Assembly (NCBI RefSeq): GCF_003605405.2
Contig: NZ_QYTW02000006.1
Location: 121,934-185,933, forward strand
DNA length: 64,000 bases
Source: Siminovitchia terrae
GTDB taxonomy: Bacteria; Bacillota; Bacilli; Bacillales; Bacillaceae_C
Reading direction: 5' to 3'
This document shows, piece after piece, positions 42,783-51,196 of the stretch (position 1 is its first letter; each line of letters begins with the position of its first letter). The translations under genes were made by a program, and so were the position numbers. The notes below the pieces were generated by a model, which was not told the origin of the DNA, searched no databases, and saw nothing but the letters and a program-made list of their open reading frames with translations.

Positions 42783-44795
42783 TTATAGCAGGCTTAAACG
42801 TTCAAGCGTGCGGCTAAGGATTTTTGCCATTTGACCTTTTGTGATGGCTTCATTTCCTTTAATGTTGCCATTGTCACCGCCAATGATGTCTAATGAGATT
42901 AGCAAATCGATGTATGGTTTCGCGTAATCGGAAACACCATTAGCATCTTTAAATTTCGATAGGTTGGTTTGGTTAGCATCTACTTCGAATCCTTTCGATT
43001 CAAGCAAGCGACCCATCATTGTGAATGCCTGTTGGCGTGTCAGGGAGCCGTCTGCATCGAACGAGCCGTCACCCTTTCCTTGTAGTACACCAAGTTCCGT
43101 AAGGGCGTTCACGTATCCGTCTGCAACGTCAGAGAATTGATTGTTTGTCGATTCGTTAATGCCGAGAGATTTCCCGACCATCGTTGCAAACTCCAAGCGA
43201 TTTAACTTGGCATTCGGCTTAAAGGAATCTTGTTCCCCATCAACAATGCCGCGTTCTGCAAGTTTCTGGATGTAGTCCTTGTATTGGTTGCCTTCAATGT
43301 CCTTGATATTGACAATCGGATCGACGAAAATCAATTCCCCGCTCTTGTGAAGCGTCAAGATGATCCTTCCGTCTAAGATGGTATATGGCACGGCTTCAAT
43401 ACCTTTTTCTGTTTTGAGTTTGATGACCTTTCCGTCACCAAGAACATCAAGTGGCAGTGCAATTGTCGCCATATTGTCGTTCGTCACTTCATCGAATGTT
43501 ACAACAATCGTTCCATTCTTGGTTGGCTTGACACTAACAGCAGAAGAACTTGTGATTTCGATTTTGTCTTCCGTTAGGAAAATGTTACTTTCATCTGTTG
43601 TATCGTCCTTGTCCAATTCTGTTTCGTCAGTTGGTTCGTTATCCGTGGACGGTTCCTTTTCCGGCTCGGATGGTTTCTCTTCTGTAGAAGGCTTGTCAGG
43701 CGTTGGAATCCAAGTGTCTTCGCCATCGTTCACATTGTCGTCATCTTCGTTTCCATTGCCATCTTCATTACCATTTGAAGGTGGAGTCGTTGGTTGATCT
43801 GGCTCTGTTGGCTCTTCTGGTTCTGTTGGTTTTTCCGGTTCTTCCGGTTCTGTTGGTTCTTCACCTTCGGATGGAGTTTCACCATCGGTATTGTCATTGT
43901 CTCCTTCTTCACCTTTACCGTCATCGTCATCCCCATCACCATTAGAAGGTGGGTTTGTCGGCTGTTCAGGCTCATTCGGTTGCTCCGGTGTAGTTGGATT
44001 TTCCTTTTCATCCGCATCATCGCCGTCGCCTTCCCCGTCGCCAGGCATTGTAGGTTGTTCCGGTTCAGATGGTTGTTCCGGCTCCAAATTCCTTTCGTAT
44101 TGATCAAGTTGATCAATCAAATCTTGAAGATTGCCTTCAGGGAATCCGGCTGCTCGTAATTCTTCAATCGCTTCCCGTGCAGAACGGATATTTTCTTTTG
44201 TTGGATTTTGATGAGTTGCATTCATTTTATCCACTACATCGTCAATCAGAAATTGCATTTCTTCGTCGGGTTCGGATGGTTCAAGTTGACCCGGATCTTT
44301 CTCTAAATCATCGAGCATATTGTCAAATTCCGGCAATGTAACGCCGATTTCCTTTAATTTGTTATGAGCATCCCGCGCTGCTTGAATGTTTTCTGGTGTT
44401 GGATTGTTCACAGCATCGTTAAAAGCGTTAACAGCTTCATTTAGAAGTTTGTCATAGTCTTCAGGTTTTTCGGGAAAGGAAGGCAATTCAAGGTCATCAT
44501 CGCCAGATTCGACATTTTCCTTGTCGTTATCACTGTGATCTGTTTCATCATTTTCTCCACCGTCATTAACCTCTTCCGCCCCCGGCGTTTGTTCAGTTTC
44601 ACTTTCGCCTGTTTCTCCGATTTCAGGCGTTTGTTCTACGTCACCTGTTTCATCCACTACTGGCGTATCATCCACCACATCCTCAAGTTCATCTGCATTT
44701 GCAACTGTCGCTCCGATCGCGATAGCCGGAATAGCAGCTGTCGCCGTAATTGCTGTCATCATTTGTTTGGAAAGGATCATTTTTTTCTTTGTCAT
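42783..44795 (-). CDS. Secreted SLH-domain surface protein with acidic Pro-rich linker
   Basis: 670 residues. A long signal peptide (KKKMILSKQMMTAITATAAIPAIAIGATVANA) is followed by a very acidic region, two helical repeats each containing NPTPENIQAARDA / NPTKENIRSAREAIEEL, a long repeated E-P-E/T linker, a beta-rich segment, and three SLH domains (YKDYIQKLAERGIVDG, VNALTELGVLQGKGDGSF, AKPYIDLLISLDIIGG) that bind cell-wall polymers. Two tandem ECF promoters lie 120-215 bases upstream. It probably coats or remodels the surface of cells carrying the element. Confidence 0.9.
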   Translation of the reverse strand: MTKKKMILSKQMMTAITATAAIPAIAIGATVANADELEDVVDDTPVVDETGDVEQTPEIGETGESETEQTPGAEEVNDGGENDETDHSDNDKENVESGDDDLELPSFPEKPEDYDKLLNEAVNAFNDAVNNPTPENIQAARDAHNKLKEIGVTLPEFDNMLDDLEKDPGQLEPSEPDEEMQFLIDDVVDKMNATHQNPTKENIRSAREAIEELRAAGFPEGNLQDLIDQLDQYERNLEPEQPSEPEQPTMPGDGEGDGDDADEKENPTTPEQPNEPEQPTNPPSNGDGDDDDGKGEEGDNDNTDGETPSEGEEPTEPEEPEKPTEPEEPTEPDQPTTPPSNGNEDGNGNEDDDNVNDGEDTWIPTPDKPSTEEKPSEPEKEPSTDNEPTDETELDKDDTTDESNIFLTEDKIEITSSSAVSVKPTKNGTIVVTFDEVTNDNMATIALPLDVLGDGKVIKLKTEKGIEAVPYTILDGRIILTLHKSGELIFVDPIVNIKDIEGNQYKDYIQKLAERGIVDGEQDSFKPNAKLNRLEFATMVGKSLGINESTNNQFSDVADGYVNALTELGVLQGKGDGSFDADGSLTRQQAFTMMGRLLESKGFEVDANQTNLSKFKDANGVSDYAKPYIDLLISLDIIGGDNGNIKGNEAITKGQMAKILSRTLERLSLL

Positions 44796-44916
44796 GTTTT
44801 CATTCTCCCTTGTGATATGTTTTTTGTTCTGTCCGTGGCAAAAGCAGCAATCCGAACAAAATCTAATTCATAGTTTCCAAGAACCTTACCCCCTAATTAA
44901 TTAGAATCGATAATAG

Positions 44917-44942
44917 GAACGCCTGATACAGAAAGAGGTTCC
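44917..44942 (-). promoter_or_regulatory. ECF-type promoter, proximal of two
   Basis: GGAACC and CGTTCCTAT on the minus strand; GGAAC (44938-44942) - 16 bp - CGTTC (44917-44921), upstream of the SLH protein gene. Confidence 0.82.
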
Positions 44943-44985
44943 CAATCTTAGCAAACTTTTTTTAGATTGCTTGATTCACTAATAG

Positions 44986-45011
44986 GAACGCCGGTCAATA
45001 GAATAGGTTCC
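44986..45011 (-). promoter_or_regulatory. ECF-type promoter, distal of two
   Basis: GGAAC (45007-45011) - 16 bp - CGTTC (44986-44990) with CCTAT after it; 69 bp upstream of the proximal copy and nearly identical in both boxes. Confidence 0.82.
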
Positions 45012-45052
45012 CCTGCTTTCTATCATTTTCTAAAAAAGTTCTATGCACAAGA

Positions 45053-45090
45053 AAAGCCCTCCTATTCTCAATGAGAAAGGAAGGCGTTCA
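45053..45090 (-). terminator. Terminator
   Basis: GCCTTCCTTTCTC...GAATAGGAGGGC hairpin then TTTTC on the minus strand, after the 63-residue membrane gene. Confidence 0.65.
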
Positions 45091-45101
45091 CTCTTTTAGG
45101 C

Positions 45102-45293
45102 TTATTGAACAACACCGATCAAATGAAGGAAGTTGTACAATCCCCAACGAAACAAACGAAGTACGACGAATGCAACAAGGGCGATTGAAACGAACAAGAC
45201 CGCAAGTTGCGGATATAAGCCTTCAAATAATCGGTTCTCTTTATTTTTGACTTTTTCTTTATTTATAGACTCATAACTAGCAACTGTCCGCAT
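45102..45293 (-). CDS. Small single-pass membrane protein
   Basis: 63 residues with one membrane helix (about 29-50) after a charged N-terminus. RBS AAAGAGG. It starts right after the stop of the phosphatase gene and is co-transcribed with it. No family recognised. Confidence 0.65.
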   Translation of the reverse strand: MRTVASYESINKEKVKNKENRLFEGLYPQLAVLFVSIALVAFVVLRLFRWGLYNFLHLIGVVQ

Positions 45294-46067
45294 TTACAAA
45301 ACCTCTTTCATTTCTATTTTCTCTTCCACATAAGAAAGATCATCCATTTTGACAACCAAGACGCTGTTTCCGGCCGCAGCACCGCCGTCTATACCGATAT
45401 GGTGTTTTCCTTGATAGAAACCTTCACCTTGATAATCAGGCATGTACTGAACAGGCGTGTGGCCGTGTACAATAAGTTTTCCTTCCAAAACATCACCTTT
45501 TACAGGTATAAACGATTTAAAAAAGGCTTCCCGAATCCATAGCATATCTTCTTTATATTGATCTTCTAATCGTCTATTAGAACGAAAACCTGCATGAACA
45601 TAGACACAGTTAAGTTCTTCGTCTACTTTGTAATAAGGGAGCTTGATCAAACGTTTGATTAAATCAGGTTGTTTTTCTATTAATGAAGAACGAACAGCGT
45701 AAAAATTATCGCGTTCCAATCCTACTTCATTTAGAAAAGAAGATGCCGTTGCAAAGCCTCCGTTTTGAAACCAATGCGAACCGGTTATCATCATGTCGAT
45801 ATAACCATTGGGAGATTCAGGATTAGTTGTTACGAAGTCCAAAAACATCTTCTCATGATTCCCCATAAGGTAAGTAACTTGACGTGGATAGCGATCCATC
45901 AGTTCAAAAGCCATTTCGACACAAGCTAAACTATCTTCTCCCCTATCAATCAAATCACCGAGGATTATCAATTCATCACCTGACGATAAATCAATATTAC
46001 TTTTCACAAGTGCATCCAACCACGCATCGAATTGCCCGTGAATATCGGAACATGCATAAGTAGACAT
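45294..46067 (-). CDS. Serine/threonine-type metallophosphatase
   Basis: 257 residues of the PPP/calcineurin-like family: SDIHGQFDAW, ILGDLIDRGEDS, YLMGNHEKMFLD, then IVHGHTPVQYM and IDGGAAAGN. This matches bacterial and phage PrpA/lambda-type phosphatases, which hydrolyse phosphoproteins or diadenosine polyphosphates. RBS AAAGAGG. Substrate unknown. Confidence 0.93.
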   Translation of the reverse strand: MSTYACSDIHGQFDAWLDALVKSNIDLSSGDELIILGDLIDRGEDSLACVEMAFELMDRYPRQVTYLMGNHEKMFLDFVTTNPESPNGYIDMMITGSHWFQNGGFATASSFLNEVGLERDNFYAVRSSLIEKQPDLIKRLIKLPYYKVDEELNCVYVHAGFRSNRRLEDQYKEDMLWIREAFFKSFIPVKGDVLEGKLIVHGHTPVQYMPDYQGEGFYQGKHHIGIDGGAAAGNSVLVVKMDDLSYVEEKIEMKEVL

Positions 46068-46154
46068 AACGAAACCTCTTTCTTATTTTTATTTGGATTT
46101 CATATAGATAGAAAAAGAACGCCTGCTAAACGCACGACGCTCTCCGTTCATTTT

Positions 46155-46673
46155 TTATTTTGTTTCCATCGGCTTAATACGCTGAACCTCCACTACGCGA
46201 ACAGATACTTCCTCAACGGCTTGTCTTCTTCCAGACGCGATCATGCCTTGAATAAATTTGCCGTTATGAATGTATTTCTTTTCGATAAAGTTTTGAACTG
46301 CTTCATTAACAGCTTCATGATCATTAACATATGGTTCGTCAAACCGGATGATTTTGTATTGTTCTGCTTCTTCATCTTCACCTTTTACTTCGATCAAGAA
46401 TTGTTGCAGGCGATAAGTTTCAATATTCTTTTTAAATCCCTCGTCAACCTTCATTTCAATATTTGCAATTTCTTCCTTAGTGACAAACTGCAAATCAAGC
46501 AACGTTGCTACTTTCACCGCATAGGCAGCTTCCAATGCATGAAGGCAAGGCGTTTCGCTTGGATTTTCATTAAATTCCTCTTGATAGGACGGATCAAGCA
46601 ACGCATATTGCCAATCGTGATAAAGCTCTCTTACTTCTTTCAATTGTTTTTGTTTCATTTCGATAATGCTCAT
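46155..46673 (-). CDS. Unknown protein
   Basis: 172 residues, acidic, helical, ending in a basic tail (VRVVEVQRIKPMETK). No family recognised. RBS AAAAGGGAG. It is in the operon of small proteins running from 48.0 to 45.1 kb. Confidence 0.6.
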   Translation of the reverse strand: MSIIEMKQKQLKEVRELYHDWQYALLDPSYQEEFNENPSETPCLHALEAAYAVKVATLLDLQFVTKEEIANIEMKVDEGFKKNIETYRLQQFLIEVKGEDEEAEQYKIIRFDEPYVNDHEAVNEAVQNFIEKKYIHNGKFIQGMIASGRRQAVEEVSVRVVEVQRIKPMETK

Positions 46674-46706
46674 TTCATTCTCTCCCTTTTGATTTTTATA
46701 TAGAAA

Positions 46707-47108
46707 TCACGCATTGTACCAAGTCGTCCAAAAAGCTAAACCCGAATTGTACAAGTGCAAGTATTTCTTCCAACCGACTTTCTTATCTACGCAATCGCGT
46801 GAGCAATAGGTACTGTCATCTGTTTCGAAATAGTATCCTTCCTGCATGAACTCACTACACGAGTTACAGAACCGATATTGTTCTTCAGGAATGGCTTTGA
46901 TGTGCAGATTTTTGCTCAAAAGGCGTTGCTCCAACTCTTTCCTTGTAGTACAGACAACTCCAATATATTTGGATACCGGATTGTATAAGCCGGCAATGCC
47001 GCTCATTTCAATCAAAAGGAGAGGTTGGACAAAATGCCCGTTACTCTCCTTCTTTTCCTTATCCACTAAATAGATAGGCGTTTTTTGGATTTTTTGATTC
47101 ACAAACAT
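46707..47108 (-). CDS. Unknown protein with C-terminal zinc-finger-like Cys cluster
   Basis: 133 residues with CNSCSEFMQEGYYFETDDSTYCSRDCVDKK, a four-to-five-Cys treble-clef-like motif related in pattern to the small protein at 26949-27143. ATG at 47108 with GGGAG upstream is preferred to the longer frame, which overlaps the neighbouring gene. Confidence 0.6.
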   Translation of the reverse strand: MFVNQKIQKTPIYLVDKEKKESNGHFVQPLLLIEMSGIAGLYNPVSKYIGVVCTTRKELEQRLLSKNLHIKAIPEEQYRFCNSCSEFMQEGYYFETDDSTYCSRDCVDKKVGWKKYLHLYNSGLAFWTTWYNA

Positions 47109-47122
47109 TGGAATCACTCCCA

Positions 47123-47491
47123 TCATTTTTTCCGAGAAACGAACCGTTTCGTAACGGTCTTCTGGCCGAGTTTGGCAAGAAACGCTTCATCCCATTCGAG
47201 TTTTTTTAGATTGGAAGCAGCGATCCCAAGATAGTCCCAGGGATTGTCCCCACCAAGGGCGATGTGTTGTGCGACCTCTTTTAGTTGTCTCGCATCAAAC
47301 TTGTATGACACCGCTTCGTTAACATTCCAGATTGTGTCTGCTGTTTCAACTGGACCATTTTGCTCAACGTATTTGCGCAGATCAGCTTTCATTTGCTTTG
47401 CTGCTGCTTCGATGCGCTCAATTTCATTTGCAAGTTTTACAGCTTCCTCTAATGTCATTGTCTGTTGGTTTGTGATGTTTACTGCTTCCAT
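47123..47491 (-). CDS. Unknown protein
   Basis: 122 residues; a helical N-terminal half (LEEAVKLANEIERIEAAAKQMKADLRKYVEQNG) resembles phage small helical proteins of the host-nuclease-inhibitor type in form only. ATG at 47491 after AAAGAGG. No family recognised. Confidence 0.6.
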   Translation of the reverse strand: MEAVNITNQQTMTLEEAVKLANEIERIEAAAKQMKADLRKYVEQNGPVETADTIWNVNEAVSYKFDARQLKEVAQHIALGGDNPWDYLGIAASNLKKLEWDEAFLAKLGQKTVTKRFVSRKK

Positions 47492-47492
47492 G

Positions 47493-47768
47493 TTAAATAA
47501 CCTCTTTCTGTTTTTTATTATTAAAAATGGACTCTCCGTATTGCCCCGTGCCTTCGACTTTGTACATGCCATTCGCAATTCCTACGCATAGATGCAAGAA
47601 CTGCTGATGGGAAATTGCGGTCATGACCAACGAATTACCGTCAATACGGTAAAACGTACCGCTTTCGATAGCAACAAAAAAACGCTTGTTGGTGACAGGC
47701 GTTTTTAGACAAAGATAGGAACGATCCTCTGTTAGCGTTTGAAACGCATTTCTTTTTATAGTTGGCAT
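47493..47768 (-). CDS. Unknown small protein
   Basis: 91 residues, strand-rich (RFFVAIESGTFYRIDGNSLVM). RBS AAAAGGAG. Co-transcribed with its neighbours. No family recognised. Confidence 0.6.
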   Translation of the reverse strand: MPTIKRNAFQTLTEDRSYLCLKTPVTNKRFFVAIESGTFYRIDGNSLVMTAISHQQFLHLCVGIANGMYKVEGTGQYGESIFNNKKQKEVI

Positions 47769-47790
47769 AATGAACCACTCCTTTTTATTT

Positions 47791-48000
47791 TTATTTGAAA
47801 TCGGACATCATTCTTTCGATTTTCATTATGATCGGATCGTTGCCGAAGCTACGCCGTAAAAGCATATCGAACGTTACAGAAGCTCTTTCGCCGAACATAC
47901 CCCACCACGCGAAGATAACGACGAACACAAACGCGATAAGTGCTAACGATACTGCGAATCTTCCTGTTGTTGAATAGAAGAAATCTTCCATTCTAGTCAT
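47791..48000 (-). CDS. Small membrane protein behind leader RNA 4
   Basis: 69 residues with one membrane helix (RFAVSLALIAFVFVVIFAWW). ATG at 48000 after GAAAGG. First gene after the structured leader at 48032-48270, so it heads the operon down to the phosphatase. Unknown family. Confidence 0.6.
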   Translation of the reverse strand: MTRMEDFFYSTTGRFAVSLALIAFVFVVIFAWWGMFGERASVTFDMLLRRSFGNDPIIMKIERMMSDFK

Positions 48001-48031
48001 TTCATCACAACCTTTCCTGTTAATTTTTAAA

Positions 48032-48270
48032 CACAAAAAAGCCGACTGTTCTGGCGAGTGAAAGAACAATCGACTTTTTATCTATTTGAGCACAAAGGCG
48101 CAAATAACAACTTAGGTATTGTGCAAACATGCAAACTTTGACGATGAACGTCAATCCTGCTTTTCTCAAACGAAAATGTCAGGGTACGGAATTTATGCCG
48201 AATCTCCTTAGAAAAGAAATACCAAGGTATGACGACTTCTACTAATTGTGTAGCTTTCAAATAATTATAT
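48032..48270 (-). ncRNA. Structured leader RNA, copy 4 of 5
   Basis: Minus-strand order: CTACAcaattaGTAG; GTCG(tc)...gattCGGC around CCTT/AAGG; CCTG/CAGG around TTTTC/GAAAA; GACGttcatCGTC; TTGCA/TGCA; TTTGcGC/GtGCtCAAA; terminator GTCGATTGTTCT...AGAACAGTCGGC-TTTTTT (48034-48080), about 30 bases before the ATG at 48000. Confidence 0.82.
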
Positions 48271-48276
48271 ACATAG

Positions 48277-48305
48277 AGTGTAACAAATGGGCATAGAAAT
48301 TACAA
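48277..48305 (-). promoter_or_regulatory. Sigma-A promoter of leader RNA 4
   Basis: TTGTAA (48300-48305) - 17 bp - TACACT (48277-48282), with an extended -10 TG. Confidence 0.82.
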
Positions 48306-48356
48306 GAGTTTTAGGAAGGGGCTGGTTGTTATTGTTTACCCTCCGATGTCTTCATG

Positions 48357-48821
48357 TTATGCAGGGGATATGAAAGTAGCTACCTTCCTTATTGTGACGT
48401 CACCTGAATCCCTTTTAATAAAGCAGATGTACATTGAATTTGTTTTATGACTTACCATATGAAGAGTTTCCGGCAGCGAATCCAACGACAAAACATTTTC
48501 CAAGAACTCTCTATCTTCTTCATACAAACTTACAATCTCCATTTTTACAGCATCCTGTATCTCTTCGAGAAAAGTTTCCTTTAGAGCTTTATTCCTTTTT
48601 TCTTTTTGGTGTTCGAGGTAGATGAACAAACCGCCAAAGATAAAAACAGAAGCAAGCACAACATAGATATTAAAAGATTTAGAGGTTACTACCCCCTCGA
48701 ACGCCCATACGACTACTATAAACGCTATGACTAAAAGACAAAGAAATTGCATCCCTAAATATCTAATCAAATTCCCTCTCCATTTGATTTCATACAAATC
48801 AAAGTTGTTTTTCAGGTTCAT
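48357..48821 (-). CDS. Membrane protein, two helices
   Basis: 154 residues with two membrane helices (about 21-42 and 50-68) and an acidic cytoplasmic C-terminus. RBS AAAAGGAG. It overlaps the next upstream gene by four bases in a cluster of small membrane genes. No family recognised. Confidence 0.65.
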   Translation of the reverse strand: MNLKNNFDLYEIKWRGNLIRYLGMQFLCLLVIAFIVVVWAFEGVVTSKSFNIYVVLASVFIFGGLFIYLEHQKEKRNKALKETFLEEIQDAVKMEIVSLYEEDREFLENVLSLDSLPETLHMVSHKTNSMYICFIKRDSGDVTIRKVATFISPA

Positions 48822-49018
48822 ATATTTTTGCTCCTTTTAGTTTTCATTTCCTTTACAACCATCCTGGCTTTACCAACAACATCGTATTTTTTACTTATTT
48901 TTATAATAGCGTGAACATCATTTCTTGCCTTGATAAATACGACTTGTTTCTCACCGGATTTCTCCCAACGGATTTCCACTTGATATTCTTGGAATCCTAA
49001 CAACTTTCTTATATTCAC
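48818..49018 (-). CDS. Small basic protein
   Basis: 66 residues, EYQVEIRWEKSGEKQVVFIKARNDVHAIIKISKKY then a Lys/Arg tail. GTG start after AAGGAGG, overlapping both neighbours by four bases. Unknown. Confidence 0.6.
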   Translation of the reverse strand: MNIRKLLGFQEYQVEIRWEKSGEKQVVFIKARNDVHAIIKISKKYDVVGKARMVVKEMKTKRSKNI

Positions 49019-49470
49019 GAGACTTGTTCCTCCTTGCTTAATTCAAGAATTTGCCCTTTATATCGAATGATCTGTGCAAAGGAATTATCTCGCAAATCCA
49101 ACCAAACTTCGTAAAACATTTCTGCTTCATTATCAAAGAATTTATACTTTCTAAAATTCTTCATTTCTGTGGTTCGTAGGAGGAAGGTGCTTTGACTGTT
49201 GGTATATTTCTCCATTTCCGTTTGTACTAAAATCATTTGAAAAGACTTTAGATTTTCATAAACATGATTTAATAGAGTCACCCGTTTAGATAAGAACCAA
49301 ATATATATGCCCACAGTTGTGTTCACAAGAATCCAAAACATTAATTCACCTATAACTCCGTTCAATTTCAAGATGACTATTAACAGGAGAACCAAAAAGC
49401 AAACAGAAAATAAATATATCATCCTCTTCAATTTTTTATTTTCTGAATTGTATTGTTCCAAAGGAGTCAT
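49015..49470 (-). CDS. Membrane protein, two helices
   Basis: 151 residues with two membrane helices (about 15-33 and 38-60) and a soluble tail. RBS AAAGGAG. Resembles the protein at 48357-48821 in topology. It follows the gene at 49474-49818 by a few bases, so it is probably transcribed from the ECF promoter at 49853. Confidence 0.65.
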   Translation of the reverse strand: MTPLEQYNSENKKLKRMIYLFSVCFLVLLLIVILKLNGVIGELMFWILVNTTVGIYIWFLSKRVTLLNHVYENLKSFQMILVQTEMEKYTNSQSTFLLRTTEMKNFRKYKFFDNEAEMFYEVWLDLRDNSFAQIIRYKGQILELSKEEQVS

Positions 49471-49473
49471 ATC

Positions 49474-49818
49474 TTATAACTCCTTTCCTCTCTCTACAGC
49501 TTCAACATTCAATAATACAATCCGATCCTTATACACCTTCGAGGCTAAGTAATCCCCCTGCTCCACTTGGTCATACAGTTCTTTACTGACCAATATTTCG
49601 TACTCGTTTTTTAGTGCATACAACTGAACAAAATAAGAAATTTGACCGAACGATTGAGATATTTTCTTTTTATCAATGACAAAGGCTTCTGTTTCAACTC
49701 CTGTTTCTAAAGCTATTTGTTCTTCATGTTTCGCCTTTATTCCGTCATAAATTAGAAATCCAGCAAACACCATAAATGCAAATGCAATCAGGTAGAGCAC
49801 AATTAGCCTTTCACTCAT
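49474..49818 (-). CDS. Single-pass membrane protein, paralogue of 49935-50309
   Basis: 114 residues: one N-terminal membrane helix, then a strand-rich domain with ETGVETEAFVIDKKKIS, YALKNEYEILVSKELYDQVEQGDYLASKVYKDRIVLL. The C-terminal half is shared almost word for word with the next gene. ATG at 49818. Own ECF promoter at 49853-49878. Confidence 0.75.
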   Translation of the reverse strand: MSERLIVLYLIAFAFMVFAGFLIYDGIKAKHEEQIALETGVETEAFVIDKKKISQSFGQISYFVQLYALKNEYEILVSKELYDQVEQGDYLASKVYKDRIVLLNVEAVERGKEL

Positions 49819-49852
49819 AATAAACACACCTTCCCTTTCTGATTTCTTATAA

Positions 49853-49878
49853 AGACGAAAATAAACAATACAGGTTCC
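49853..49878 (-). promoter_or_regulatory. ECF-type promoter
   Basis: GGAAC (49874-49878) - 16 bp - CGTCT (49853-49857), 35 bases before the ATG at 49818. Confidence 0.7.
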
Positions 49879-49934
49879 TTCTCAATTAAAAAACACACTG
49901 CAATCAGCAATGTGTCAAACCCTACAACTTGTCA

Positions 49935-50309
49935 TCATTTACCCTCACTCTTCTCTTCCTGCAATAAAATAATCCTATCCTTATACACCTTTGCCGCTAA
50001 GTAATCTCCTTGTTCCACTTGATCATATAGTTTTTTACTGACTGATATTTTGTACTCATTTTTCAAGGCGTATAGTTTTAAACGGTAATGAACGGTGGTA
50101 TTAGGGATCATTACCTGACCTGTAGACACCATCGTTGTGGTAGTTTTTTTCTCTTTATCAATGACAAATGCTTCCGTTTCGATCCCTTCTTTTAATGCTT
50201 GTTCATGTTCAGATTGGTCTTTCATCGTTAAAAACACATTAATACCGACAAATGTCAGTAAAAGGAACGATATTAAAAGAAGCCATATTCCTCCATTTGA
50301 TTCACTCAT
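49935..50309 (-). CDS. Single-pass membrane protein, paralogue of 49474-49818
   Basis: 124 residues: an N-terminal helix, then EGIETEAFVIDKEKKTT and YALKNEYKISVSKKLYDQVEQGDYLAAKVYKDRIILL. It arose by tandem duplication, as each copy kept its own ECF promoter and terminator. RBS AAAAGGGGGG. Confidence 0.75.
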   Translation of the reverse strand: MSESNGGIWLLLISFLLLTFVGINVFLTMKDQSEHEQALKEGIETEAFVIDKEKKTTTTMVSTGQVMIPNTTVHYRLKLYALKNEYKISVSKKLYDQVEQGDYLAAKVYKDRIILLQEEKSEGK

Positions 50310-50336
50310 TCAAACGCCCCCCTTTTTTATGTATTA

Positions 50337-50362
50337 GAACGAAACCTACCGAAGAAGGTTCC
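50337..50362 (-). promoter_or_regulatory. ECF-type promoter
   Basis: GGAAC (50358-50362) - 16 bp - CGTTC (50337-50341), 28 bases before the ATG at 50309. Confidence 0.75.
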
Positions 50363-50403
50363 TTTCCAACAAAAAACACGTTGCCATTAGCAACGTGCAA
50401 ATT

Positions 50404-50769
50404 TCAATCCTTTTGCTCTTTAAAAGTCCCTACTTCCAAAAACTTCACATTTGAATCTTCTCTCTCGCTAATATAGGCATGGAAAATTTTATTTCCTGCT
50501 ACGACTTCGAATTTTTTATCATTAATTTTTTCTGTTACATGAGCATCTGAAGTGCTATATTTACGATTCGCTTCTTCAACAATAAACTCTTTTATATTTT
50601 CTTCTTTCTGATTTTCATGCTCATAGATTAAGAGTCCTCCATTGACAATGACTAATATCAAACCTACGGATACAAAATAGCTCGCAATACGTGTAGCTTT
50701 GTTGAAAGTCAGACCTAATCCAATCAAAACCACTCCACAGACCAATAAAACAGAGAACAAATGAAGCAA
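50404..50769 (-). CDS. Membrane protein, two helices
   Basis: 121 residues with two membrane helices (about 4-22 and 28-48) and a soluble tail DAHVTEKINDKKFEVVAGNKIFHAYISERED. TTG start, GGAG 9 bases upstream. Its promoter region is cut short by the IS element 58 bases upstream. Unknown family. Confidence 0.65.
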   Translation of the reverse strand: MLHLFSVLLVCGVVLIGLGLTFNKATRIASYFVSVGLILVIVNGGLLIYEHENQKEENIKEFIVEEANRKYSTSDAHVTEKINDKKFEVVAGNKIFHAYISEREDSNVKFLEVGTFKEQKD

Positions 50770-50902
50770 AACAAGTCACTCCTTTTTAAGTGTATGAAAT
50801 TTTGAATTTCTGATTAACTTTTGATGTAGTCTAAATAATGGACACGCAAAAATGAGAATGATCATTTATAATTTACTTAACAATTAAAAGGACGTGTTCA
50901 TT

Positions 50903-51196
50903 ATGGGGAAGCATCACAATCAAGAGTACAGAGACTATGTATCAAAATTAGTTGTTGAGGAAGGAAGAGTGATGCGTGAAGTTGCCTATGAGTTAGAAAT
51001 CCCTTATGGAACATTGCATCGCTGGGTTTCAAATTATAAACAGAAAACAAAAGAAAAAAAATCGCCCGAGAAATATATAACACCTTCCGAACATGAAAAA
51101 GCTTTAAAGCAAAGAGACAAAGAAATACAGAAGCTTATGGAGGAAAACGAAATCCTAAAAAAGGCCATGCACATCTTCACGAAAAACCAGGGATAA
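50903..51196 (+). CDS. IS3-family OrfA (HTH protein)
   Basis: 97 residues with an HTH (GRVMREVAYELEIPYGTLHRWVSNYK) and a C-terminal leucine zipper (LKQRDKEIQKLMEENEILKKAM), as in IS3-family OrfA. RBS AAAGGAC. The slippery heptamer A-AAA-AAG at 51157-51163 is in its reading frame, for -1 frameshifting into orfB. Confidence 0.9.
   Translation: MGKHHNQEYRDYVSKLVVEEGRVMREVAYELEIPYGTLHRWVSNYKQKTKEKKSPEKYITPSEHEKALKQRDKEIQKLMEENEILKKAMHIFTKNQG

Noticed and set aside
43360-44873. Long plus-strand open frames (145, 121, 112 residues) opposite the SLH gene
   Set aside because: They are antisense to the low-complexity Pro/Glu/Asp linker, give Ser/Val or Trp/Phe-rich nonsense, and lack ribosome sites.
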